Below, one piece after another: positions 44,939 to 54,123 of a stretch of DNA of 64,000 nt. Origin of the DNA: Pseudo-nitzschia pungens (taxonomy: Eukaryota; Bacillariophyta; Bacillariophyceae; Bacillariales; Bacillariaceae); the NCBI GenBank assembly GCA_037355855.1, contig CM074763.1, forward strand, positions 1,488,001 to 1,552,000, in the 5' to 3' direction. Under the pieces are notes generated by a model. It had not been told where the DNA came from, did not search any database, and worked only from the letters and a program-made list of their open reading frames with translations. The stretch's first letter is position 1. Every line of letters starts with the position of its first letter. The position numbers were made by a program, and so were the translations under genes.

Positions 44939-44969
<31 letters not shown>

Positions 44970-45045
44970 CAAAAAAGCTGTGAGGAGTAAATAGTTCCGC
45001 ATTGACACGCCTGGAACGAGAGCCCTTCACCCCAAGAACAGGGTG

Positions 45046-45083
<38 letters not shown>

Positions 45084-45277
45084 TTTGTTCCTGGCGCCAA
45101 ACCACAGCACATATAGTGTCGGCAACGAAGGAATCCGCACGAGCCAGGACAACTCGCTGGCAGACAGCAGACAGCAGGTGCTTCCTTCCAGCACAACCGT
45201 TGATTCCTGTTTTTCGATCACTCGGGGAGCTCAATTAACCACGCAATAATACAGCATATTGCATCCATAATTCATAA
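42592..45277. other. Long intergenic region with microsatellites
   Basis: 2.7 kb without a supported gene. Left part holds repeated ttgtttgcctt words (43140-43180) and scattered motif copies near 44255-44290. Right part holds CA, CAG and TG microsatellites described separately. Open frames around 44800-45250 are microsatellite translations. Confidence 0.55.
44879..45084. repeat. CA, CAG and TG microsatellites in the M11 protease upstream region
   Basis: A (CA) run of about 12 (44879-44903), a (CAG) run of about 9 (44941-44969), and a (TG) run of about 16 (45048-45082). The CA and TG runs are complementary and lie about 145 nt apart, so they could pair as a stem. Confidence 0.93.
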
Positions 45278-47985
45278 ATGTTGTCTTGTTCTCGAAATCG
45301 ATGGATGAAGGCTGGTGTGCTCCTCTGGATTGCATTGGCTGCATCGTACTCGGCAACGGGATCAGATTCTTCCCCTTCATCAACGACGAAAAGAACAAGA
45401 CTGAGAAAAACTATAGAAGTCACGACTCTGGAAAAAATAAAAGACGATGGCAGAACTCATAACACAATCAATGCGTACACCAATGCCAACACGAACACGT
45501 CTGCAGACACCGCCAGAATGATCCTGACCAAGACAGGGACGAGACGATGGCGGCGAACGCTTCGTCCGGGAACAGAGTGCACGCTGTACTTGCGACAAAC
45601 CGAATATGTTGGCAACCGAAACAATAGCACGGCTCCGGGACGAACCTGGATGTGCGAGCTACAATCATTCCTGGGCGACGGCAGGACGCTTCGCTCCTCG
45701 ACTGAAACGGAAGCCAATCACAGCCGAACCGCAACCAACGTGGGGTCGCCACGCATTTTGGTGGACATCGAAGGCTTAGACGATCAATATTTTGACAATC
45801 ATCGAGCGAGATCGGGTTCGAGTGTCATTCGACTCAGCGAGGCGTATCTAGACGCAGAACCCTACGATGGTGACGATGACCACGAGGCGGATTCAGACAG
45901 GTATCACGGCAGAAGACACAACATCTATCGGTACAATGACAGTGATTCAGGGAGCTTCAACGAAGCAACCATTGCAACCAGCAGCGCTCCGCATCCTTCA
46001 ATCATCACCAAGATTGTAGTTCCTCCAGAAGCCTTCGTGGAGGTGATGGGTCCATTTGCCAATGACGAATACGACGATGACAATGATGACGAAGGGAAAC
46101 TCGATACCAACCAGCCCGAGATTCACAGCCATCACAACATTTTTCAACGAAAACAGCAGCTTTCACCAACCTCTGAACGGCAGCAACGAGAACTGGTTGT
46201 GAGCAGCAGGGGGACGCTCACTGCCTTGGTGGTCCGCATTGTTGCCAACAACGGGATAGAACCAACTGACAGCCTGGAAACCACCCGAAACAACGTCTTT
46301 GGGGACGACGTATGTCTCAAATCCCAGTTTGCAGCCTGTTCCAAGGACCAGTTGATCATAGAACCCTTCGAGGGAAAGACAACCAGCGGAGTTCCGGTAA
46401 GCGGGGGCGTCGTCGACGTCCGCGTGGACCTCAATCCCACAGATGGCAACAAGGACAAATTTCTAAAACGTTCGAATCGTGCGGCCAATGAGCAATTGGG
46501 AACCCTTGAAGATCAATTCGACTTGGTCCTTTTTTGTATTCCACCAGGGACCGGGGACGACTGGATGGCAGAAGCCAACCTTCGTCGATGGGATTCGTAT
46601 TACAACGATAAATGGTGCGGATATGTTTCGGCACAAATGCATGAAGTGGTGCGTACCGCATTGGATTCACTGTAGTCGGGAATAATGCAAATCGATGCAA
46701 CGCGGGGCCTTGCGACTTTCGTCCGCTTTGATCGCGACGAAACCGAACTCACGAATTCGTCATTCCTGCAATGTTGCTATTTCTGTTCTGCTTGGCGCTG
46801 CTCACACTTGCGAAATCTTGCAATCGAATCACACAGGGGCACAACCTGGGCCTGGATCATTCTGGGGAAGGCCCACGGCGTAACGACGGAAGTTCCGATT
46901 ACGACGATAAATCAGGAATGATGGGCGTTTCTTACAAGGGCGACGACAGCCCGAGAATGTGCTTCAATGTTGCCAAGAACTACCAACTCGGCTGGTACAA
47001 GCGTCAGCGGAAGCGAATCGACCCCACAAAGGCCACCAATAGGACCATCGAGGATTTAACCTCCATCCGACAAAGCTTCATCATGAACGGGATCGCCGAT
47101 TACAAGGTCACCGGACCGACGGAAGACAAACTTGTGGCCCTTCGACTAACGCAAAGGGGGTCACAAAAGGATTACTACGTAGGATACAACCGTGCTACCG
47201 GGGCCAACAACGAAACTCAAGAGGATGCCAATGAAGTCGTTATCCTTGAAAAACCCATTGGAGCACGCGATGGCAGTGCCATATCATGGAAACTCGCGTC
47301 GCTCCGCTTCCAGGGCCAGCGATACGTGATACCGGAGTTCGGCCTGGAATCGAGCTTTGTCGAAATCAAGCTCTGGAGCAACACCATCAATGACAATAAC
47401 ATAAGCGATAGCAACGAGGACGTCGCGATCGCCGTCACCAGCTTCAAGGCGGCAAAGCCCTGCCTGCACCGAAAAAGAGACTGGATCCCCTTTGTGATCG
47501 AGGGAAAAACTGATCGGTATGGCCACGAAACGTGGTGGAGTCTAAAGATTGACAGTCTCACCGGCGGATACGTAGACTTTGGATCCGGCTACAAAGACAA
47601 CCAAGAGTTTGGAGCCACCTTGGACTTGTGCCCCGGGGAGTGCTACGTCTTTGAGATCAACGACTTGTACGGAGATGGCATTTGCGATGGGGTATCTTGC
47701 GATGTTGGCGAAGGCTTCTTCAGTGGGACGTTGGACGGGGAACAAATCTTTTCGGGTTCTACATTTGGCTACACGGAACAATTCCAATTCTGCGTGGAAG
47801 ATATCGAAGAAGGCAAGCCAGAAAGCTCCATGTGCAAGGATAGCAAACACCTCAGATACCTGAACAAAAAACGAAAAGACTGCGACTGGGTGGGCAGACG
47901 GAGGACCAAAATACGATGTTCCAGGACTTGGAAGGGGAAGGAAATTTCTAGGTGGTGTCCAACGGCCTGCAACATTTGCGATTGA
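45278..47985 (+). CDS. Secreted gametolysin-like metalloprotease (peptidase M11)
   Basis: Two exons, 45278-46648 and 46837-47985, with a 188-nt intron (gtgcgt donor, cacag acceptor), give about 839 residues. A signal peptide (GVLLWIALAASYSA) starts the protein. A long Asp/Asn/Ser-rich prodomain follows, up to about residue 310. The catalytic region begins LTALVVRIVANNG and includes CSKDQLIIEPFEG, LFCIPPGTG and WCGYVSAQMHEV-GHNLGLDHSGEG. The zinc site HExxHxxGxxH (His455, His459, His465; Glu456) is rebuilt exactly by splicing. GMMGVSYKGDDSPRMCFN follows, the family's Met-turn region. A Ca-type beta domain with CYVFEINDLYGDGICDG and a C-terminal Cys-rich domain (CSRTWKG...WCPTACNIC) end the protein. 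Gametolysin digests cell-wall proteins in Chlamydomonas; the diatom substrate is not known. Reading without the intron gives two false partial genes. Confidence 0.93.
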
Positions 47986-48608
47986 CCGCGTACAATTGCA
48001 TTCTGGAACAAAATTCCTTCAGAGATTCCTTGGTGAGTAGACCTACATCAAAGTTTATGCATATGTAATACACAAGAGAATAGACCCAGATTGGGAAGTG
48101 AAAAGAGCTATAGATAACTTATAACAACAGTAACAATAGTACTAATACTTGCAGATTCATGTGGGAATCAAAGTTGGTGCTTATTTTCTATCGGAAGGGC
48201 GTGAAAAACACCACCCGGACTTTCAAAAAAACGTCAAAAATGTTAGAAGTAAGGTTTACCCGGTAAGGTTAAGGTTACCTTACGTGTATCTCGTACCGCT
48301 TGATGTCGTAAATTCTGTCAAGTATCCGTTGACCAGTACGAGTAATACTCGTACGTAATACTCGTACTTGTAATTTTTTAAAATTACAAGCACGAGTATT
48401 ACTACACGTTAATACGTAGTACGAAGTAGTAGTAATTGGATAGCAAGCACCAAAAAATACGACCTAAGAATTTTTAAAGCCCAACGCCATGCTGAATACT
48501 GTATGTCCCGATTTATGACCCCCGACTAGAAAATACTACGTACGAATTAAGGGTTACTTCGTACATAAATACGTTGTAAATCTTACGAGGTTCGAAGATA
48601 GTACTTCG
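47986..48608. other. Intergenic region with dense GTAAGG/TACGTAGTAC motifs
   Basis: Between the protease gene and the MITE cluster. Contains agtaaggtttacc, gtaaggttaaggttacc (48248-48281) and an inverted pair of actcgtacttgtaattt and aaattacaagcacgagt (48361-48398). No gene. Confidence 0.6.
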
Positions 48609-48610
48609 TA

Positions 48611-49375
48611 CTTCCTCCGTTCCACTGTTCGATGACCCAAATGTGTGCGTTCCCAATTAACTGTTCGTTTGTGTAGAAAATATGTAGAAGTTGTACTACA
48701 GAATTAAAATAGGTGCGCATCGTTCAAAAAACTCACTTAAAAAACAAACAAACAAAAATAGCTAGTGTTATCACGCTAATAATTAATTAATTAATTACTT
48801 CCTCCGTTCCGAAATAACTGTTCGATGACCGAAACGTGTGCGTTCCGTTTTAACTGTTCGTTTGTGTAGAAAATGTGTAAAAGTTGTACTACAGAATTAA
48901 AATAGATTAAAATAGGTGCGCATCGTTCAAAAAACTCACTTAAAAAAAAACAAACAAAAATAACTAGTGATATCACGCTAATAATTTTAATTAATTAATT
49001 AATCGATAGGCTATCTTTGAACGATAAAAAGGAAGACGAGAACTCTCTTCCTGTTTCTATCACCTATACCTGGACAAAAATTCAGTGTCTTAGCTTTCCA
49101 AAGAACCTTTCCCGAGGTTCAAATGCCAGGTGGAACCCTTTCAACCGGCAAAATCACATTCGAAGGGCAAAACTGGCCCTTTTCAAGTCCTAATGAAAAA
49201 TAGACCAATAGCGCGAGCCTATCAGTGTCTAACCAGGCATAAGGACTTAGTTGAGGAGAGTTTAACCCAAAAAGAACGAATTGAATTGGTTGAAAATTGA
49301 TCGATACACAAGCTTGTATGTGCCAAACGAACAGTTATTTCGGAACGGAGGAAGTAAATAATAGGCTATCTTTGA
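48611..49375. mobile_element. Older Stowaway-like MITE copy interrupted by a nested copy
   Basis: Left part 48611-48797 starts cttcctccgttcc after a TA and matches the first part of the intact copy, with a small deletion in its terminal repeat. It is split at a TA by the intact element (48798-49354) and resumes at 49357 with aataataggctatctttgaa before fading. So the intact copy jumped into an older, since-degraded relative. Confidence 0.8.
48798..49354. mobile_element. Intact Stowaway-like MITE (Tc1/mariner type), 557 bp
   Basis: Perfect 27-bp terminal inverted repeats, 48798-48824 (starting cttcctccgttccgaaataa) and 49328-49354, flanked by TA on both sides (48796-48797 and 49355-49356). 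The end sequence resembles plant Stowaway MITEs (ctccctccgtt-type ends, TA target). A variant of the terminal word, cgttccgttttaactgttcg, is repeated inside at 48841-48860. No transposase frame is present, so the element depends on another copy. Confidence 0.88.
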
Positions 49376-49550
49376 AGTACTTCGTAACTTACTCTAGATT
49401 GCGAGGTAATTTACGGAGTAACGTACCGGTATGTAGTAGGAGATACAGCAGTGGGTAGTAGCTACGTAATACTACGAAGTAAGGTTCTGAAGTAGACTTA
49501 CCGTATTCAATATTGAATACTGTACTACGTACTGTACCGTATGGTGTTGA

Positions 49551-50092
49551 ATAACTGTTCGATGACCGAAACGTGTGCGTTCCGTTTTAACTGTTCGTTT
49601 GTGTAGAAAATGTGTAAAAGTTGTACTACAGAATTAAAATAGATTAAAATAGGTGCGCATCGTTCAAAAAACTCACTTAAAAAAAAAACAAACAAAAATA
49701 ACTAGTGATATCACGCTAATAATTTTAATTAATTAATTAATCGATAGGCTATCTTTGAACGATAAAAAGGAAGACGAGAACTCTCTTCCTGTTTCTATCA
49801 CCTATACCTGGACAAAAATTCAGTGTCTTAGCTTTCCAAAGAACCTTTCCCGAGGTTCAAATGCCAGGTGGAACCCTTTCAACCGGCAAAATCACATTCG
49901 AAGGGCAAAACTGGCCCTTTTCAAGTCCTAATGAAAAATAGACCAATAGCGCGAGCCTATCAGTGTCTAACCAGGCATAAGGACTTAGTTGAGGAGAGTT
50001 TAACCCAAAAAGAACGAATTGAATTGGTTGAAAATTGATCGATACACAAGCTTGTATGTGCCAAACGAACAGTTATTTCGGAACGGAGGAAG
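49551..50092. mobile_element. Second near-identical MITE copy, 5' end lost
   Basis: Matches 48814-49354 almost base for base (for example one extra A in the poly-A stretch), but lacks the first 16 nt of the left terminal repeat. The right terminal repeat is complete and followed by TA (50093-50094). Between the copies lies about 175 nt of motif-rich unique DNA. Confidence 0.88.
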
Positions 50093-50355
50093 TACTTTTT
50101 ACTTTTCGCTGTGAGTGGTTCGCATGTACGATTACCTTAGTCGTAACGACTGAATCCCGGAGACTTCAAAACTGAAACCTGTCACTCACACGACCTAACA
50201 TTGAACATACGCTACGTAAGACTAATTACCCGGTAAAGCCTTACCTGGTAAGGTTACTGTAAAAAGTACGATTGATTGTGATCGCGACAATCTCCCTTCT
50301 ACCGTACCGGTACAAGCAGTAAGGTTATCTCTCTGTAGCAACCTTTTATGAAAAA

Positions 50356-50808
50356 ATGTTTTTTCACATCTTTCCCTCTCATAAAATGCAAAACCATAGA
50401 ATCATCAAGAAAGAAGTTGCGCCAACTGATTTAATTGACAGTAAAGAAGACAATTCCTATTCCAATACCGATACCATGATGAAAAACGAACAAATTCAAG
50501 GCGATGAGGGTAGCTCCGTGCACTACTACTTGAATTCACACGGGTTCAACGAGAACGATGAGGAACACGATGATTTCTCAGACAACTACGACGCTTTCCT
50601 CGAAGATGACTTTGTGGTCACAGCCGTCCGCTGCTGTGGAGGAGGGACTGGTGTCAAACGAAGCAAGGGGAAGGGAAAGCAGGTAGCGGAGACGTCCCGG
50701 CGGAAAAAGGGGAACGGTCATCAGACGGACGCAGTCTATTCTTCGAAACATATTCGAGCCAAGGAATCACTTCGTGAAGCGAAACGTCGGAAAGCGAAGA
50801 CCAAGTAG
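50356..50808 (+). CDS. Small hypothetical protein, acidic centre and basic tail
   Basis: A single open frame of 150 residues that I do not recognise. Residues about 1-55 are mixed polar. Residues about 65-85 are strongly acidic (NENDEEHDDFSDNYDAFLED). The last 50 are Lys/Arg-rich (KRSKGKGKQVAETSRRKKG and KHIRAKESLREAKRRKAKTK), which looks like a nuclear or nucleolar localisation tail and a short helix. The charge pattern and lack of low-complexity codon bias favour a real gene, possibly linked to RNA or ribosome biogenesis (inference). An internal Met at residue 11 is an alternative start. Confidence 0.6.
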   Translation: MFFHIFPSHKMQNHRIIKKEVAPTDLIDSKEDNSYSNTDTMMKNEQIQGDEGSSVHYYLNSHGFNENDEEHDDFSDNYDAFLEDDFVVTAVRCCGGGTGVKRSKGKGKQVAETSRRKKGNGHQTDAVYSSKHIRAKESLREAKRRKAKTK

Positions 50809-52029
50809 TAGGTTTCAAAACCGAACGAAGTCTCAGATATTGCAACAATAGAAAGCGATCAATTAATATTGAGGATATAGTAGCACGGAACGTTTCGACC
50901 GACACAGAACAAGAAGATGCACATAGAATCTCCTTTGGACTTCGTAGTTCGGAAGAATGAATACAAACAGGCGACTTCTTGTTATACCACCGCCAATCCA
51001 ATCGAACTACTTTACAGTAGATTCTACTAAAACCGTTGACCAGTCAGCATGATTCTCTACCCACCAAATGCTTTGCTAGTAGTAGATGAAGAAGATGACT
51101 TCGCTACTACTAGACGAATGTGTACCACATATTTCAGATACAAAGTCTGTCGACACAACTTAAGTAACAGTTTTCTTTACTGCCAAATACTGACCAAGCA
51201 ACGGTGAAATCGTCATCATCACCAATAGTAGTACTACTAATGCAAAAAAATACTCCTCATAATGTGGATTCTTCAGTCATTGTTTTTCTAAGAGTTGTAT
51301 TTTGGTGTAATATTTTGAAAATTGAGTGATTTTCATGATCATTTTTCCTGTTGATCTCATTGGCATGAGTTCCAGCCACGAAGTTGCTTCTTCTTGTGCT
51401 TGCATCATACAGCACCTGTCGAATGCTTCTTACCAGGAGGCAGTCTCCTGCTGGAGCCTCTCTCCAACCAATTTTTTCAAATATTGAAATAACTTGACTG
51501 AGATATGAACAGTTACAACCCCAAAGGGAGCCGCAGGAGTATGGCTCCACGATCATTGAATCCAAACTGCTGGTGATACTCCGAGTGCGCCATTTTCCAA
51601 TCTACCCCCCAAAGTGACATTTTTCTTACTGGTACGTGGTCTTAAAAAAAAAATTGCGGACTATTGTTTTTTCGTAATAAAAATGTTCCGTACCGTAGAA
51701 TTGTGACCAAGAAAGGACATTCTCACATTTTATGACCCGACTGTAGGTTACAATGCAGGAGTAATCGTGAACACCCGCCACCGGTCGAGCTGAGGAACCT
51801 CGATTCCACAAGCAAGAATACGTGCCCGAGCCGTATCGGTTCCTCTTTCCTTCTGTGAGATCTTACGGCATGACGATATCTCGCAGAAGCAGTTTGTAGT
51901 ATGGTGTGCAATCGGAAACCACGATTGCTATCCAATACGAAGTTTTTCGTGATTTCCAAAACCCACAAGGAAGGAGACCCACCAGTTTATCCTAAGTGAG
52001 AAAGCAAGGGTTATCTAACGAACGCAACA
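50809..52029. other. Intergenic region, no supported gene
   Basis: About 1.2 kb with a tagtagtactac run near 51224-51240. Minus-strand open frames (50654-51001, 51257-51565, 51723-51968) have no family features; the first overlaps the small gene's coding end and is a shadow. Confidence 0.55.
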
Positions 52030-54123
52030 ATGTCGCTCTCCCCTGATCCAACCAAATCCGAGGGTATGACGACGACGTCTCAGAGCCTGCCCGCTTCTGC
52101 TCCAGGTCTCGCTCTAGATATTGCTCCGGCTCCCCCAGCTCCAACTGGTATCACTCCTGCACCTGCATCCGCCCCAGCCTATACTGCCGCTTCCTATTTG
52201 GATCAGCCCACCAGTGCCGCTTCTAACGATGCACCTTCTGCGATCCCCTCTATTATCGCCCCTGTCGTTTTGGATACTCCCACTGCTGCACAAGGCATTC
52301 GCGAACGAAAACATGCTTCGTCCCCCCCAAAAGACAAGGAATATACTGTTGCTCCTCTGTCATCAACAATCCCTCATGCCCACAGCACGTCTTCCAAGAC
52401 CGCATACTTTCGCAGAAGGGGTCGAAGTGTACCCTTTTCGGGAACGAATGTCCTTCTTTGTCTTTCATTCATCCTATTCGTCGGCTGGACGCAGATGTCT
52501 ACGTCTGAATTCGACAACTCGTTGGAAAGCACTCAGCCAAAGTCGATCGGTTCGCATGTATCCAATCCGTCAGTCGCACAAAATGAAAACGGGCACACTA
52601 AGCCAAAAACCACGCAAGGACTGGTGGAATCAACGCCATCGTCGCCGGAATCGAAGCAGCACGAATTGTATCTGGCTGCCAGAAAGGAATTTGAAACCGA
52701 ATCATGGAAGAACCCTTTGACCTATACTTTCGTTAGTCGAGGTATGTTCAAGGAACTGGCAACGAAGGCCCATGAAGCTGCAGCGTCGATGGTGGAAGAT
52801 GTCCACACCAAGTGTGAGCTGTATTTGATGCCACCGGAAAGCCAGAATACGGATACCTCGGATAAGATGGATACGAAGCCCATGATAAAATTTCGGTGTC
52901 GCAAAGATGCTCCTCTTCAAGACAAGATTTGCCATACGGTCAACATGTGCAAGGTGGTGTTTGACCTAGAGGCTTGGCAAGAACAACTACTAGGTTCATC
53001 GGGTTTTTCGTCCACGGGGTTTTCGTACACGAAAGATGAAATGGCAACAGAAGCAAAGAAGAAGAGAAAATATACAGAGAAATCGGCACTCCTTATGATG
53101 GTTGACAGCGTCGAATACATGACACAGAGCGGACTCTTCGAAGCCACCATCAACAAGGCTTCGTATGCGTTCCGATCAAATCGTCCCCTTTATATCTGGA
53201 TTGGGAACCTCGATCAGACCGAACTCAATCGAAGAGAAGTCGAGTCGGTTGGTGCCGTTCTTGGTGCAAAGTGCGCCACCCAAGAATTGCACAATTCGAT
53301 GCACTTTTACAAACCTATTGCATTTTTGGTCCTCATGAATATTTTGTCGGACGCCGATTCGTCCTTTTTCTTCATGGACGCCGACAGTGATTTCACAAAA
53401 ACAGCATTTGAACGGATCGACAGCAAATCAAACGATGGCATCGGACCCGAAACCTATCTTGAGCTGTCACCTCAGGCTTCCTTGATTGCGGCCCAAAACG
53501 TCAAGGGAAAAATGTTAATGAATAGCGGTCTTATGGTGGTTCGAAACACAAGGTGGGCCAAAGATTTCTCGGCTATTTGGTGGTTTGCGCGCTGTGGATA
53601 TAAGGACCAAATGGCTCTCTGGCTCATCCTGTTCGCAGCGTTCAGTGCGTGGACCACTGATATTAATTCCGATATCAAAGTTGATGAACAAAGTGGGCAA
53701 TTTGGATATCCCGCACAAATCTTTTACTCTTACGAGGCCGCTTCGAAAAAGAACTTTCTCGTCTTTCGCAAGCACGGGCACGCTATTCAGAGTGCGTGGG
53801 AAAGTTTGGTTGAGCGCCAAAGAAACAGTAAAGAGAGCAACGGGAAAGCAGTGAGCGTCTATGATTTGCCTATCCCCACCAATACGAAGCTGTTTAATGG
53901 TGGCTCTTATCCAGGGATGAAACCAAAACTTGTTATGCCTTTAGAACTACCGCACGTAATGATTCTGCCACAGGCACCTATTCAACATCAATTCGACCAA
54001 ACCACTCAGAGCACACTGGAATTGCCAAGGTTCAAGTCAGAAGACGGAAATTCCTTCGTTATGCATTCAAAGATCCTTCGCAGTTGTTCCGATGGACGGT
54101 GCTGGCCGTACATGAAGGGATAA
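52030..54123 (+). CDS. Type II Golgi glycosyltransferase-like protein with DxD motif
   Basis: A single exon of 697 residues. The cytosolic N-terminus (about 135 residues) is rich in Pro, Ala and Ser. A single membrane anchor (TNVLLCLSFILFVGW, residues 139-153) follows. The catalytic part begins about residue 355 (SALLMMVDSVEYMTQSGLFE). It includes FFFMDADSDF with the DxD pair Asp450/Asp452 for metal and nucleotide-sugar binding, then LMNSGLMVVRNTRWAKDF and WWFARCGYKDQMALW. That order (DxD, then MNSG-RNT-W, then DQ) matches the GT34/DUF273-like galactosyl/mannosyltransferase group. Donor and acceptor are unknown. A luminal extension after about residue 610 is Pro-rich. Start chosen as the first Met; the sequence before it has stops. 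Confidence 0.83.
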   Translation: MSLSPDPTKSEGMTTTSQSLPASAPGLALDIAPAPPAPTGITPAPASAPAYTAASYLDQPTSAASNDAPSAIPSIIAPVVLDTPTAAQGIRERKHASSPPKDKEYTVAPLSSTIPHAHSTSSKTAYFRRRGRSVPFSGTNVLLCLSFILFVGWTQMSTSEFDNSLESTQPKSIGSHVSNPSVAQNENGHTKPKTTQGLVESTPSSPESKQHELYLAARKEFETESWKNPLTYTFVSRGMFKELATKAHEAAASMVEDVHTKCELYLMPPESQNTDTSDKMDTKPMIKFRCRKDAPLQDKICHTVNMCKVVFDLEAWQEQLLGSSGFSSTGFSYTKDEMATEAKKKRKYTEKSALLMMVDSVEYMTQSGLFEATINKASYAFRSNRPLYIWIGNLDQTELNRREVESVGAVLGAKCATQELHNSMHFYKPIAFLVLMNILSDADSSFFFMDADSDFTKTAFERIDSKSNDGIGPETYLELSPQASLIAAQNVKGKMLMNSGLMVVRNTRWAKDFSAIWWFARCGYKDQMALWLILFAAFSAWTTDINSDIKVDEQSGQFGYPAQIFYSYEAASKKNFLVFRKHGHAIQSAWESLVERQRNSKESNGKAVSVYDLPIPTNTKLFNGGSYPGMKPKLVMPLELPHVMILPQAPIQHQFDQTTQSTLELPRFKSEDGNSFVMHSKILRSCSDGRCWPYMKG

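Noticed and set aside
44792..45249. Cys-Val and His-Thr repeat open frames on both strands
   Set aside because: Products of the CA/TG and CAG microsatellites.
46771..46836. Separate gene starting MLLFLFCLALLTLAKSC before the protease C-terminal half
   Set aside because: This leader is intron sequence; splicing at 46649/46836 rebuilds HEVGHNLGLDHS exactly.
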